The position numbers and the translations under genes are program-made. DNA of 64,000 bases from Cognatishimia sp. F0-27. GTDB lineage: Bacteria > Pseudomonadota > Alphaproteobacteria > Rhodobacterales > Rhodobacteraceae. Below the pieces are notes generated by a model. The model had not been told where the DNA came from. It did no database searches and saw nothing but the letters and a program-made list of their open reading frames with translations. The first letter of the stretch is position 1; the number at the start of each line of letters is the position of its first letter. The stretch is from NCBI RefSeq assembly GCF_020667845.1, contig NZ_JAFMPQ010000029.1, positions 1 to 64,000 of the forward strand. The letters are read 5' to 3'. Positions 1-11,026 of the stretch are shown here, in pieces.

Positions 1-26
1 CGGATCGAAAGGCACGCGCGGCACAC

Positions 27-54
27 GGAAAAGGGCGCCCCGAGGGACGCCCTT
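27..54 (-). terminator. Intrinsic terminator of groESL
   Basis: Read on the minus strand, this is a GC-rich stem of about 10 bp (AAGGGCGTCC pairing with GGGGCGCCCTT) followed by TTTTCC, about 40 nt past the groEL stop. A second small hairpin (TCTGTC/GACAGA, 61-78) lies between it and the gene. It fits a Rho-independent terminator for the chaperonin operon. Confidence 0.75.
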
Positions 55-94
55 CCGTTGTCTGTCACAAGGGACAGATGCGAAGGCAATTGCC

Positions 95-1789
<1,695 letters not shown>

Positions 1790-1804
1790 TCAGCCCGCCA
1801 CGTC

Positions 1805-2092
1805 TCAGCTGATGATGCCGAGGATGTCGCTTTCCTTCATGATCAGCAGCTCTTCACCGTTGACGGTGACCTCGGTGCCCGACCACTTGCCGAACAGGAT
1901 CTTGTCGCCGGCTTTCACGCCCATCTCGATGAGCTCGCCGCTGTCCTTGCGCGCGCCATCGCCGCAAGCAATCACTTCGCCCTCTGCCGGCTTTTCTTTG
2001 GCGCTGTCGGGGATGATCAGCCCTCCGGCGGTCTTTTCGTCGCTTTCCACGCGCTTGACCAGCACACGGTCATGAAGCGGTTTGAATGCCAT
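1805..2092 (-). CDS. groS: GroES 10-kDa co-chaperonin
   Basis: Lid of the GroEL folding chamber, forming a heptamer. The protein is 95 residues, starting [14 protein letters not shown], the classic N-terminus. An in-frame ATG further upstream lies inside the CIRCE operator and would add a non-homologous extension, so the start at 2092, preceded by a GAGGAGACTC Shine-Dalgarno, was chosen. The mobile loop (residues about 17-34, including KTAGGLIIP) is intact. First gene of the groESL operon. Confidence 0.98.
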   Translation of the reverse strand: MAFKPLHDRVLVKRVESDEKTAGGLIIPDSAKEKPAEGEVIACGDGARKDSGELIEMGVKAGDKILFGKWSGTEVTVNGEELLIMKESDILGIIS

Positions 2093-2159
2093 CTTCGAGT
2101 CTCCTCGCTCAAAGTTCCCACTTGGATCGAACGACCCAACCTTTGGCATCGTCCGACCG

Positions 2160-2186
2160 TTATCACTCACCATGTGTGAGTGCTAA
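2160..2186. promoter_or_regulatory. CIRCE operator (HrcA site)
   Basis: Inverted repeat TTATCACTC-N9-GAGTGCTAA. It matches the CIRCE consensus TTAGCACTC-N9-GAGTGCTAA at all but one position of the left arm, with the spacer exactly 9 nt. It sits between the groESL promoter and the groES start, where HrcA represses chaperonin transcription in many bacteria. hrcA itself is not in this window. Confidence 0.93.
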
Positions 2187-2194
2187 CGGCGCAG

Positions 2195-2223
2195 GAGATA
2201 GGCAAGCTGCCAGAGCCTGTCAA
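2195..2223 (-). promoter_or_regulatory. groESL promoter (-35/-10)
   Basis: On the minus strand a perfect TTGACA (2218-2223) is followed after exactly 17 nt by TATCTC (2195-2200). Transcription would begin near the distal edge of CIRCE, the geometry expected for HrcA repression. The remaining intergenic DNA up to 2442 shows no further gene. Confidence 0.65.
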
Positions 2224-2442
2224 CACGAAATCATCGAAAAAACCCATGCAAATTTTCTGCGTTCCACCTTGATATCAAGCGGCTCGCCCCCATGCGATCG
2301 CTGTGCCTTGGCGGCGGTGGGGCCGGCAGGGCCCGGAGCCTCCATCCGGGCCCCGGCGCGCGGGCAGGGCCACTCCCCCGCAGCGCGTGCGGCGCGACAC
2401 GCGCGTAGAGCGGAACCCGGCTGCGCGCCACGTGGCAGCGCG

Positions 2443-3120
2443 TCACACGCTGTCGACCCAATCCGCCAATCCGCGCCGTCCGGCCTCCGTCAGCGCATAG
2501 ACACCCGTTTCGACCTTGCAAAACCACCCGTAATGATTGTCGCGCATCAGCCGCGTGGCATTGGGCACCGCACAGGCCCGCGCCACGATGGATCCCTTCT
2601 CCGGGCCAGTTTGCGCAAGATAGGCGGCACATTTCACCGCGTCCTGACGATAGGCCGTGACCAACCCGTGACGCGTGGAGCCGCCATCATTGGGATCTCC
2701 GTCAAGCCGGTCAAAAGCGCGCAGCATCTTTTCCCGGCGCGGTTTGTTCTTGCGCGGCGCATAGGGCCCCGGATCACAGTGCAGTTCGACCGTCCCGTCC
2801 GTCGCGCGCACGGTCAGGAACCCGAGGCCGAGCCGGCGGCACAGCGCGCGGTTGTCTCGCAGCGCACGCCGCGCCTGTTTGCCGGTGGGTTTCGGCACCG
2901 CGATATAGACCTGGTCGGTGATGGTCAGACGCGCCACCGCCTGATGAAACAGTGCGAGGCTGATCCGCAGCTTGAGCTCTACAATCACCGGCTCCGCCTC
3001 GTCACCGGCATCGGGCCGCCGCGCAACAAGGTCCGCAGCCCCGACCTCGCCCTTGACCACGTAGCCGCGCGCTTCCAAATACGCTTTGATCGGGGCATAG
3101 AGCTCACGTTCTCGCAACAT
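2443..3120 (-). CDS. DUF2161 PD-(D/E)XK-like protein
   Basis: 225-residue conserved protein resembling the DUF2161 family, annotated as putative PD-(D/E)XK phosphodiesterases. A nuclease-like core is visible: AADLVAR near residue 34, followed by PVIVELKLR (Glu-x-Lys of the PD-(D/E)XK fold). The C-terminal third looks winged-helix-like (TEAGRRGLADWVDS at the end). The start MLRERELYAPIKAYLE was chosen because upstream in-frame sequence is arginine/serine-rich and overlaps the divergent gene. Its substrate, and whether it is an active nuclease, are unknown. Confidence 0.75.
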   Translation of the reverse strand: MLRERELYAPIKAYLEARGYVVKGEVGAADLVARRPDAGDEAEPVIVELKLRISLALFHQAVARLTITDQVYIAVPKPTGKQARRALRDNRALCRRLGLGFLTVRATDGTVELHCDPGPYAPRKNKPRREKMLRAFDRLDGDPNDGGSTRHGLVTAYRQDAVKCAAYLAQTGPEKGSIVARACAVPNATRLMRDNHYGWFCKVETGVYALTEAGRRGLADWVDSV

Positions 3121-3196
3121 ATCCACAGTTTCGCCCCGCTCCGGCCCGTTTGCAATGCCATGCACCCGACCCGGACACCCGGAAAGGACACGCGCC

Positions 3197-4216
3197 ATGA
3201 TCCGAGCGTTCACCCCCTCCCTGCCCGCGATGGCCGCGCTCGCCCTTGCTCTGGCGCTGCTGCTCCCGGCGCCGCTTCTGGCGCTCTGCGGCGGTGAAGA
3301 TCTGCGCCCGACCCTGACCGGGCCCGAGCGCGCCGAACTGGCCGATGCGCTCGACGGGCGCCGTTTTCCCGAGGGCAATCACTGGCGGGCCACCCGTGGC
3401 GAAAGCGTCATCCACCTCATCGGCACCATGCATATCGACGATCCTCGTTTTGAGCCGGTGATCACCCGTCTCTCCCCGCTGATCCGATCGGCCGGGACGG
3501 TGCTGCTCGAAATGACCGACGTGGAAGAACAGCGCCTGCAGGCCATGATGGCGCGCAACCCCGCCCTTCTGGTGCTTGAGGATACAAGCCTGCCCGCGCT
3601 TCTGAACGAAGAGGAATGGCGCACCCTTTCGGCGACCTTGGCAAGCCGCGGCATCCCCGGCTTCATGGCCGCAAAATTTCGACCGTGGTATATCTCGATC
3701 CTGTTGGCCATGCCCTCCTGCATGGCGCTCGATGGCGGCATGCCCCAGGGGCTCGACGGCCAGATCGAGGACATCGCACGCGAGGCCGGCGTCCCGGTTG
3801 CTCCGCTCGAGGCCTTCGACGCAGCGATTTCGGTGTTTGCAGAAATACCGCTCGACCGCCAACTCGACATCCTGCGCAGCAGCCTTGCCCCACCGGAGGA
3901 TCAGGACGACCTGTTCACCACGCTTGCCGCCGCCTATTTCGAAGAACGCCACGCCGAAACATGGGCCGTGCCCGACGTGCTGGCCGGACGGTTTACGGCG
4001 CTTGATGCGGCACAAACCGAAGCGCTGTTCGCTGATTTCTCCGACCGCCTTCTGGTGCAGCGCAACCGCGCCTGGATCGACGTCATCCTCGACGCGGCGG
4101 GCACCGGTGACGCCCCCTTGGTTGTGGCGTTTGGCGCGGCTCACCTGAGCGGCGCGGACGGGGTCTTGGCGCTTCTGGAAGACCAGGGCTTCACGATGGA
4201 TCGGCTGCCCTTCTAG
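3197..4216 (+). CDS. TraB/GumN family protein
   Basis: 339-residue exported protein. A hydrophobic signal sequence (residues about 8-30) precedes a conserved-looking Cys (C31). The TraB/GumN signature pair is present: GTMHIDD near residues 76-82 and GAAHLSG near the C-terminus. Family members resemble the metallopeptidase/erythromycin-esterase-like TIKI fold, but the bacterial role is unclear. The start at 3197 has GGAAAGGA 8 nt upstream; an earlier in-frame ATG lacks a ribosome site. Divergent from the DUF2161 gene. Confidence 0.82.
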   Translation: MIRAFTPSLPAMAALALALALLLPAPLLALCGGEDLRPTLTGPERAELADALDGRRFPEGNHWRATRGESVIHLIGTMHIDDPRFEPVITRLSPLIRSAGTVLLEMTDVEEQRLQAMMARNPALLVLEDTSLPALLNEEEWRTLSATLASRGIPGFMAAKFRPWYISILLAMPSCMALDGGMPQGLDGQIEDIAREAGVPVAPLEAFDAAISVFAEIPLDRQLDILRSSLAPPEDQDDLFTTLAAAYFEERHAETWAVPDVLAGRFTALDAAQTEALFADFSDRLLVQRNRAWIDVILDAAGTGDAPLVVAFGAAHLSGADGVLALLEDQGFTMDRLPF

Positions 4217-4245
4217 AGCCACCGCCCGGCCGGATCCGCGGCCGC

Positions 4246-4320
4246 ATGGCCCAGCAGCGCCAGCACGCGCACTAGCGCCCACATGGCCCAGCAGCGCCCA
4301 CTCGGCCAGCAGCGCCCGCA
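4246..4320. repeat. Short direct repeats
   Basis: Three copies of a GGCCCAGCAGCGCC-like word begin near 4248, 4285 and 4304 in the 232-bp gap between the convergent TraB/GumN and peptidase genes. The spacing is irregular and nothing else is visible in this gap. Confidence 0.5.
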
Positions 4321-4448
4321 CGGCGGCACCGCTCCCGATACGGCCGGCGACACAGAACACCTGCGCCGCCGACCGATATCAGAAAACCCCGCTATCCGCG
4401 CATCCACACCGGCGCCGAACGGCTCCGCGCCCTCTCGACGGCCGCGTG

Positions 4449-6470
4449 TCAGGCCGCCAGCCCGCGCCCTTTCAACAGCGCGTCCACGCCCGGCATCTTG
4501 CCGCGGAACTGCATGTAAAGCGCCTCGGCTTCCTCGGATCCACCGCGCGACAGGATAAAGCCCTCGAGCTTTTGTGCCATCTGCGGATCGAACGGGCCAC
4601 CGGCCTCCTCGAAGGCGGCAAAGGCGTCCGCGTCCATCACCTCTGACCACATGTAGCTGTAATATCCGGACGAATACCCGTCGCCCGCAAAGACATGCGC
4701 AAAATGCGGCGTTGCGTGGCGCATCGTGATCGCGCGCGGCATGCCGATCGCCTCAAGCACTTCGGCCTGTTTCTGCATCGGATCCTTTGGCGCGGGTCCG
4801 GAATGAAACTCCAGGTCCACGAGCGCAGAGGCCACATATTCCACCGTCTGAAAGCCCATGTCGAAGGTTGCGGCGGCGAGCACCTTGTCAAGAAGCGCCT
4901 GCGGCATCGGCTCGCCGGTTTCCGCATGGGTGGCGAATTCCGCAAGAACCTCCGGCACTTCAAGCCAATGCTCATAGAGCTGGCTTGGCAATTCCACGAA
5001 ATCCCGCGCCACGGAGGTGCCCGATACCGACCCGAATTCCACATCCGACAGCATCTGGTGCAGGGCATGGCCGAACTCGTGGAAGAGCGTGCGCGCATCG
5101 TCATAAGACAGCAAGGCCGGCTTGCCCTCGGAGGGTTTGGCGAAGTTGCACACATTCACCACGACCGGTGTCCGCAGCTGCGGCCGCCTTGCCTGGCTGC
5201 GGAACGCCGAACACCAGGCGCCTGACCGTTTCGAACTGCGCGCGAAGTAATCGCCGATGAACACCGCCACATGCGCCCCGTTGCGCGTGACTTCCCAGGC
5301 CCGGCAATCCGCGTGATACAGAGGGATGTCGATCGGCGCGAACTCCAGCCCGAACAGCCGGGTTGCACAGGCAAAGGCGCCGTCGATCATCCGGTCAAGC
5401 TGGAGATACGGCTTGAGCTCCGCCTCGTCGAGATCGTGCAGCGCCTGGCGACGCTTTTCCGAGTAATAGCGCCAGTCCCACGGCTCGAACGGCCCGTCGA
5501 TCCCGTCCGCCTGCAGCATGGCCTCCATCTCGGCCATGTCGGCCATGGCTTGCGCGCGCGCCGGTTCCCAGACCTGCATCAAGAGATCGCGCACATTCTC
5601 CGGCGTGCCCGCCATCTCTGTTTCCAGCTTGTAATGGGCAAAATCGGGATAGCCGAGCAGTTTGGCGCGGGTCTCCCGAAGCCCGAGTATCTCGGCCGCG
5701 ATACCGCGATTGTCCGTCTCACAGCCATTTTCGCCGCGCGCGGTCCAGGCCCGCCAGGCCTTTTCCCGCAGGTCGCGCCGCGGGCTGAACTGAAGAAACG
5801 GCACAATCAGCGAACGCGACAAGGTCACCACCGGACCGGGCCGCCCAGCGGCCTCGCCCGCGCTGCGCGCCGCGTCGATCACGAAATCCGGCAGACCTTC
5901 AAGATCCGCCTCGGCGAGATCCATCATCCAGTCAGCCTCATCCTTCAGCAGGTTCTGCGTGAACGCTGTCCCCAGCACCGCAAGCCGCGACTTGACCGTC
6001 TTCATCTCTTCCGCGTCCTCGCCTTCCAGCGCCGCGCCCGCCCGCACGAAGCCGCGATGCGTCAGCATGAGCACGCGCGCTTCCTCGGGGCCAAGGTCAA
6101 GCGTTTCGCGCGCCTCCCACAGCGCCTGAACCCGCGCAAACAGCGCTTGGTTGGCGTAGATGGCCGAGCTGTGCGCGGAGAGTTTTGGGCTGAACTCGCG
6201 CTGCAGGGTCTGGCGGGTCTCGTTGCTGTCCGCGCCCGCAACATTGTAGAAAACCGACAGAACCTTATCGAGCGCCTCGCCCGCGCCCTCCATCGCCTCG
6301 ATCGTGTTGGCAAAGCTCGGCGGTTCGGGATTGTTGGCGATCGCCTCGATCTCCGCCGCATGGGCCACGACGGCCTCCTCGAAGGCGGGCGCAAAATGCG
6401 CATCCTCGATGGCCTCGAACGGCGGCAGCGCAAAGGGGGTCGACCAGTCGGTCAAAAGCGGGTTGGTCAT
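4449..6470 (-). CDS. M3 oligopeptidase (Dcp/OpdA type)
   Basis: 673-residue zinc metallopeptidase of family M3, which degrades short peptides in the cytoplasm (oligopeptidase A / peptidyl-dipeptidase Dcp type). The catalytic zinc motif HEFGHALH is at about residues 464-471, with the third ligand expected in the downstream segment DFVELPSQLYEHW. Length is normal. The start MTNPLLTDW has an AGGAGA site. It is the last gene of a minus-strand run, 44 nt after the ThiF/MoeB gene. The exact subfamily (Dcp versus OpdA) was not resolved. Confidence 0.93.
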   Translation of the reverse strand: MTNPLLTDWSTPFALPPFEAIEDAHFAPAFEEAVVAHAAEIEAIANNPEPPSFANTIEAMEGAGEALDKVLSVFYNVAGADSNETRQTLQREFSPKLSAHSSAIYANQALFARVQALWEARETLDLGPEEARVLMLTHRGFVRAGAALEGEDAEEMKTVKSRLAVLGTAFTQNLLKDEADWMMDLAEADLEGLPDFVIDAARSAGEAAGRPGPVVTLSRSLIVPFLQFSPRRDLREKAWRAWTARGENGCETDNRGIAAEILGLRETRAKLLGYPDFAHYKLETEMAGTPENVRDLLMQVWEPARAQAMADMAEMEAMLQADGIDGPFEPWDWRYYSEKRRQALHDLDEAELKPYLQLDRMIDGAFACATRLFGLEFAPIDIPLYHADCRAWEVTRNGAHVAVFIGDYFARSSKRSGAWCSAFRSQARRPQLRTPVVVNVCNFAKPSEGKPALLSYDDARTLFHEFGHALHQMLSDVEFGSVSGTSVARDFVELPSQLYEHWLEVPEVLAEFATHAETGEPMPQALLDKVLAAATFDMGFQTVEYVASALVDLEFHSGPAPKDPMQKQAEVLEAIGMPRAITMRHATPHFAHVFAGDGYSSGYYSYMWSEVMDADAFAAFEEAGGPFDPQMAQKLEGFILSRGGSEEAEALYMQFRGKMPGVDALLKGRGLAA

Positions 6471-6514
6471 GTATGTCTCCTTTGCCCAAGACGTAAGCCG
6501 CCCAAGGCCGCAAA

Positions 6515-7570
6515 TCAAACGGCTTTGCCACCCTTGCACACAGGGCAATCGGCGCGCGGCCGGAGCGTGATCTTGCGGGTCTCGCCCCAGAGCGCGTCAT
6601 AGATCAGCATCTCGCCACGAAGCACCGCGCCCGCGCCGGTTATCTGCTTGACCGCTTCGACCGCCATCATCGACCCGACCACCCCGGGCAACGGGCCAAG
6701 CACACCGGCCTGTGCACAGGACGGCGCAAGCTCCGGCGCAGGCGCTTCGGCAAAGATGCATTGATAACAAGGGCCCCCGGCTTTTGGGTCAAAGACGCTG
6801 ACCTGCCCCTCCCACTGGCTGAGCGCGCCCGAAATCAGCGGCTTGCCCTGCTCCGCTGCAACCCGGTTGACAAGGTAACGCGTCTCGAAATTGTCCGTGC
6901 CGTCGAGAACGAGATCATACTCTGCCAGAAGATCCGCCACGATATCCGGCGTCAGACGGCGCTTGTAGGGGCGCAGATCGGCATAGGGGTTCAGCGCCTT
7001 CATGGCGATTTCGGCGGAAAACACCTTGGGCATGCCAAGATGCGCGTCGCGGTGGATCACCTGTCGTTGAAGATTGCCCGCGTCCACCACGTCATCGTCG
7101 ATCACGCCAATCGTGCCGACACCGGCCGCCGCGAGATAGAGCAACGCGGGCGATCCAAGCCCCCCGGCACCGACCACCAGAACCCGCGCCTGCTTGAGCC
7201 GTTTCTGCCCCGGTCCGCCAAGCTCGCGCAGCACGATATGCCGCGCGTAACGGTCAAGCTCGCCATCGGCAAAGGCGCCCGGCACGGGAGTTGGTGCATC
7301 GGCCTGTTCACGCGCCTCGGCTTGCCCGCGCAAACGCCGCAGAAACACGCGATAGGCCAGAACCAGCACGAAAAACCCGCCAACGATCAGCCAAAGCGCC
7401 GCGCTTTCGCCCGTCGCCATGCGCAACGGGTGGCCATCCGGCAAAACGAGATGCAGCGCCAGAACCGCAACGTAAAGCAGTCCGATCATGTAAAGGCGCG
7501 CCTGCCTTGGCGCCCCAAAAAGATGCCCGATGCCCCAAAGCAACGCTGCCAGACCAAGGACCAGAACCAT
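6515..7570 (-). CDS. MoeB/ThiF-type adenylyltransferase with membrane anchor
   Basis: 351-residue E1-like enzyme that adenylates the C-terminus of a ubiquitin-fold sulfur carrier (MoaD or ThiS). The nucleotide-binding VLVVGAGGLGSPALLYLA motif follows DRYARHIVLRELGGPGQ. Zinc-binding cysteine pairs CYQC and CPVC are both present. Unusually, about 85 residues precede the enzyme core and contain three hydrophobic stretches likely to span the membrane. The gene is 3 nt from dut and probably belongs to the same transcript. Its partner (molybdopterin or thiamin synthesis) cannot be told from context. Confidence 0.88.
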   Translation of the reverse strand: MVLVLGLAALLWGIGHLFGAPRQARLYMIGLLYVAVLALHLVLPDGHPLRMATGESAALWLIVGGFFVLVLAYRVFLRRLRGQAEAREQADAPTPVPGAFADGELDRYARHIVLRELGGPGQKRLKQARVLVVGAGGLGSPALLYLAAAGVGTIGVIDDDVVDAGNLQRQVIHRDAHLGMPKVFSAEIAMKALNPYADLRPYKRRLTPDIVADLLAEYDLVLDGTDNFETRYLVNRVAAEQGKPLISGALSQWEGQVSVFDPKAGGPCYQCIFAEAPAPELAPSCAQAGVLGPLPGVVGSMMAVEAVKQITGAGAVLRGEMLIYDALWGETRKITLRPRADCPVCKGGKAV

Positions 7571-7573
7571 TCA

Positions 7574-8032
7574 TCACACTCCGGTGGACCCAAACCCGCC
7601 TGTTCCGCGCCGCGTGCCGGACAGGCCATCAACCGCCCTGAAGGTGGCGCGCAAGACCGGCGCGACAACCATCTGCGCGATCCTGTCGCCATGCGCGATC
7701 ACAAAAGGGCTGTCCCCGGCATTCATCACGATGACGCCAAGCGGTCCGCGATAATCGCTGTCGATCGTGCCGGGGCTGTTGGGCAGGGTGATCCCGTGTT
7801 TGAGCGCCAGCCCCGAACGGGGCCGGATCTGCACCTCGAACCCGTCGGGAATGGCCAGCCGGAGCCCCGTGGGCACAAGCGCGCGCGCCCCCGGTGCCAG
7901 CGTGACCGTCCCCCGGTCGGCAAAATTTGCCCGCAGGTCCGCGCCCGCCGCACCCTCCGTTTCATAGCGCGGCAAGCCGAGGCTCGTATCGGCATCGGCG
8001 TCCCACTGGATGTCAATGGACACCGCGCTCAT
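7574..8032 (-). CDS. dut: dUTP diphosphatase
   Basis: 152-residue trimeric dUTPase that hydrolyses dUTP to dUMP, keeping uracil out of DNA and supplying dUMP for thymidylate synthesis. The conserved motifs are visible in order: AGADLRAN (I), [12 protein letters not shown] (II), [16 protein letters not shown] (III), HGDRIAQMV (IV) and [10 protein letters not shown] (V, the flexible C-terminal tail). The start overlaps the coaBC stop by 4 nt (ATGA), implying translational coupling. Confidence 0.97.
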   Translation of the reverse strand: MSAVSIDIQWDADADTSLGLPRYETEGAAGADLRANFADRGTVTLAPGARALVPTGLRLAIPDGFEVQIRPRSGLALKHGITLPNSPGTIDSDYRGPLGVIVMNAGDSPFVIAHGDRIAQMVVAPVLRATFRAVDGLSGTRRGTGGFGSTGV

Positions 8033-9222
8033 GACAGGGTCTGCGCAATGCGGCGGGCCAGCTCCGCTGCCACCGCGTCCTTGCCCATGCGCGGCCAGAC
8101 CTCCGCCCCGCTGTCCGAAATCAGGGTCACCGCATTCTCCGCGCCCCCCATGATGCCGGTCTCCGGGCTCACGTCATTGGCCACGATCCAGTCACAGCTC
8201 TTGCGCGCACGCTTGGCCGTGGCGTTGGCTTCCACGTCATCGGTCTCTGCGGCAAAGCCCACAACAAGCGGCGGGCGGCCGTCTTCAAGCTGCGCCACCG
8301 CCGCGAGAATGTCGGGGTTTTCCGCAAACTGCAGGACCGGCAACCCGCCGGCGGTCTTCTTGATCTTGGAGTTTTGCGCCTGCGCCATGCGCCAATCGGC
8401 CACCGCCGCGGCAAAGACGGCGGCATCGGCCGGCAAGGCCGCAAACACCGCGTCATGCATCTGCTGCGCGGTTTCGACCTCGACAACCGTCACCCCCGCC
8501 GGGCGCGCCACCGCCGCCGGGCCGGTCACAAAGACAACATCGGCCCCAAGATCGCGCAACGCTTCGGCAATCGCTGTGCCCTGCGCGCCCGAGGACCGGT
8601 TTGCGATATAACGCACCGGGTCGATGGGCTCATGGGTCGGGCCCGACGTGACGAGGATCCGCTTGCCCGTCAACGGTCCGTCCGACAGCGCGGCCTCGAT
8701 GGCCGCAACGATCTCCAGCGGTTCCGACATCCGCCCCGGACCGAACTCGCCACAGGCCATGTCGCCGTCGTTTGGGCCGCAGACGCGCACGCCATCTCCG
8801 CGCAGGGTGGCAAGGTTGCGCTGCGTTGCCGGGTGCTCCCACATCCGCACATTCATCGCCGGCGCAATCAGCACAGGGGTGTCCGTCGCCAGCAGCAGCG
8901 TCGAGGCAAGGTCATCCGCGTGGCCCTGCGCCATCTTGGCCATCAAGTCCGCTGTAGCCGGGGCCACAACCACCAGGTCGGCCACGCGGCTGAGCTGGAT
9001 ATGGCCCATTTCCGCTTCGTCGGTCAGGTCGAACAGGGCGCTGTAGACCTTCTCTCCAGCCAGCGCTGACACGCTGAGAGGCGTGACGAACTCCGTCGCG
9101 GCCCTTGTCAGAACGGGGGTGACCGCCGCACCGCGTTCCCGCAACCGCCGGATCAGATCAAGCGATTTGAACGCCGCGATGCCGCCGCCTATGATCAGCA
9201 GGATACGTTTGTTTGCGAGCAT
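8029..9222 (-). CDS. coaBC: Bifunctional CoaBC (PPC synthetase/decarboxylase)
   Basis: 397-residue bifunctional enzyme of coenzyme A synthesis. The N-terminal flavoprotein CoaC half (about 1-185; [16 protein letters not shown] and the [17 protein letters not shown] substrate segment) decarboxylates phosphopantothenoylcysteine. The C-terminal CoaB half (about 190-397; [20 protein letters not shown]) makes it from phosphopantothenate and cysteine. A dut-coaBC pairing is common in proteobacteria, and here the genes overlap by 4 nt. The gap to the upstream ChaN-like gene is 80 nt. Confidence 0.97.
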   Translation of the reverse strand: MLANKRILLIIGGGIAAFKSLDLIRRLRERGAAVTPVLTRAATEFVTPLSVSALAGEKVYSALFDLTDEAEMGHIQLSRVADLVVVAPATADLMAKMAQGHADDLASTLLLATDTPVLIAPAMNVRMWEHPATQRNLATLRGDGVRVCGPNDGDMACGEFGPGRMSEPLEIVAAIEAALSDGPLTGKRILVTSGPTHEPIDPVRYIANRSSGAQGTAIAEALRDLGADVVFVTGPAAVARPAGVTVVEVETAQQMHDAVFAALPADAAVFAAAVADWRMAQAQNSKIKKTAGGLPVLQFAENPDILAAVAQLEDGRPPLVVGFAAETDDVEANATAKRARKSCDWIVANDVSPETGIMGGAENAVTLISDSGAEVWPRMGKDAVAAELARRIAQTLS

Positions 9223-9302
9223 GGACCGGACCCTTTCACCGCGTCTTCACCGCGTCGGGCCGACCCTAGCCGGGCGGCCTGCGAAGGGAAAGGGGGCGCG
9301 GG

Positions 9303-10097
9303 TCAGCGAAAGGCGGCGCAGGGATCGCCACGATCCACCGGCGCGGTGATCTCCACCACGTCAAAGCCGCCGGGCGGCGCGCCGGTGGGCGTTTCGCCCT
9401 GCCCGAGGCTGCGCATGGACAGCGTGGGCGCCGCGCGTTCCAGCGCCGCCGGCGCACCCCAATCGAGCCGCGCGTGACCGTTGCCCGTGATCACGACAAC
9501 CGGGCCCCCAAGAGCCGCCACCGCGTCGCGCGCGGCGCGGGCGAGGGCCGCATCGCGCAGCCGCTGGATCTCCACCATCACCGGCAGCATCGTCTCCGGC
9601 AGGGCATTGCAATGGGCCTCGGCCTGCAAGGTCTGGCGCATGGCCTGCTCCGCCTCCGGCAGCCTCTCGGTCAAGCCGAAATCGGCAGCTTCCGGACCGA
9701 ACACGGCCTGCATTCCGGTCTGCATCGCCGCCCGTGCCTGGTCACGCGGGATCGCGGCACCCCGGATCTCGGCATCGGGCGCGGCGGCAAAAATCGGGTA
9801 ATACATGGCAAAATCCGGCCAGCCGCTCGCATCCCAATCCAGCACGTCCGCCAGCGCCGCCCTATCGCCGCGCAGCGCGGGCGTCACGCGGGCGGCCTGC
9901 GCTTCTGTCAGCATTTCGAACACAAGCGCCGTGGGGCGCAGCATCTCCACGAGCGCGGCCTGACGGGCGTGGTGCGCGGGATTGTCATGCTGCTCCCCGA
10001 GGAACACAACATCCGCATCCCGCCACTCACGCAAATCGCCGCCCACGGCAAGAACCGGGGCGGCGATCAGGCATATCACGAGAAACAGGCGTCTCAT
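9303..10097 (-). CDS. ChaN-family exported protein
   Basis: 264-residue protein with a signal peptide (MRRLFLVICLIAAPVLA) and the ChaN (PF04187) signature FLGEQHDNPAHH near residues 32-43, plus a C-terminal GNGHARLD motif. ChaN proteins of other bacteria bind haem and are linked to iron uptake, and the fold is related to EreA/TraB-type proteins. No lipobox cysteine is visible, so it is probably a soluble periplasmic protein. It overlaps the rpoH stop by 4 nt and must be co-transcribed with it. A role in the RpoH stress response is possible but unproven. Confidence 0.82.
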   Translation of the reverse strand: MRRLFLVICLIAAPVLAVGGDLREWRDADVVFLGEQHDNPAHHARQAALVEMLRPTALVFEMLTEAQAARVTPALRGDRAALADVLDWDASGWPDFAMYYPIFAAAPDAEIRGAAIPRDQARAAMQTGMQAVFGPEAADFGLTERLPEAEQAMRQTLQAEAHCNALPETMLPVMVEIQRLRDAALARAARDAVAALGGPVVVITGNGHARLDWGAPAALERAAPTLSMRSLGQGETPTGAPPGGFDVVEITAPVDRGDPCAAFR

Positions 10098-10972
10098 GCC
10101 AGGAAGTACTGAACCTCACGCGACTGCGCCTCAAGCGACTTGCGCATTTTCACGAAAGCGGCCGCTTCAAGCTGGCGCACGCGCTCTTTCGACAGGCCAA
10201 GCTCATTGCCGAGGCTTTCGAGCGTGCGGGCCTCGTCGCGCAGCTTGCGCTCGCGGACGATGAACCGCTCACGCTCGTTCAGCGCGCTCATGGCGCTGAC
10301 AAGCCAGGTGCGCAGCTGATCGGTGTCATGCCGGTTTTCCACGATCTCGTCGGCCTGTGCGCTGTCATCCTCAAGCGCGTCGATCCACTCGCGGCCCTCG
10401 TCCTCAACCGACTGCGTCGCGTTCAGCGAATAGTCGGAGCCGGACAGGCGGCCTTCCATCATCTCGACGTCATGCAACGGCACGCCGATCTCCGTCGCAA
10501 TCATGTGGCGCAGCTGGTGCCGGTCGAGTGTCTCGCCCGCCGACGCCGCTTCGCGTTCGATCCGTGCCTGAACCCGACGCATATTGAAAAACAGCGATTT
10601 CTGGGACGACGTGGACCCCGTGCGCACCATGGACCAGTTGCGCATCACGTAATCCTGGATCGACGCCTTGATCCACCACACCGCGTAGGTGGAGAAGCGC
10701 ACACCGCGATCCGGGTCAAACTTGTCCGCCGCCTTCATCAGGCCAAGCCCGGCTTCCTGGATCAGGTCGTTCATCGGCGCGCCATAGCGCTTGAACTTCG
10801 CCGCCATCGAAATCGCGAGCCGCATATACGCCGTGATAAGTCTGTGCAGCGCCTCTTCGTCGCGTTCGTCCCGCCATGCATAGGCCAGCCGAAGCTCCGT
10901 TTCCGCATCAAGCAGCTCGGCCTTCATGGCCCGCCGTGACAGGGTCTGGTCGTTGAATGCATCAAGTGCCAT
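10094..10972 (-). CDS. rpoH: RNA polymerase sigma-32 factor, RpoHII-like
   Basis: 292-residue heat-shock-family sigma factor. Region 2 (DLIQEAGLGLMKAADKFDP, then RFSTYAVWWIKASIQDYV, residues about 70-112), the RpoH-box-like segment QKSLFFNMRRVQ, and region 4 (LGLSKERVRQLEAAAFVKMRKSL) are all visible. Rhodobacterales usually carry two RpoH proteins. The ECF-type promoter upstream and my recollection of sequence features suggest the RpoHII (singlet-oxygen/oxidative stress) type. It heads a minus-strand run rpoH-chaN-coaBC-dut-moeB-peptidase. The subtype is inferred; the sigma-32 assignment is secure. Confidence 0.95.
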   Translation of the reverse strand: MALDAFNDQTLSRRAMKAELLDAETELRLAYAWRDERDEEALHRLITAYMRLAISMAAKFKRYGAPMNDLIQEAGLGLMKAADKFDPDRGVRFSTYAVWWIKASIQDYVMRNWSMVRTGSTSSQKSLFFNMRRVQARIEREAASAGETLDRHQLRHMIATEIGVPLHDVEMMEGRLSGSDYSLNATQSVEDEGREWIDALEDDSAQADEIVENRHDTDQLRTWLVSAMSALNERERFIVRERKLRDEARTLESLGNELGLSKERVRQLEAAAFVKMRKSLEAQSREVQYFLA

Positions 10973-11026
10973 GGTCGCTCCCCAAGGTCTTGTCGCTGAA
11001 TCAGCGTTTCTTTTGTCCCTTGTTCT

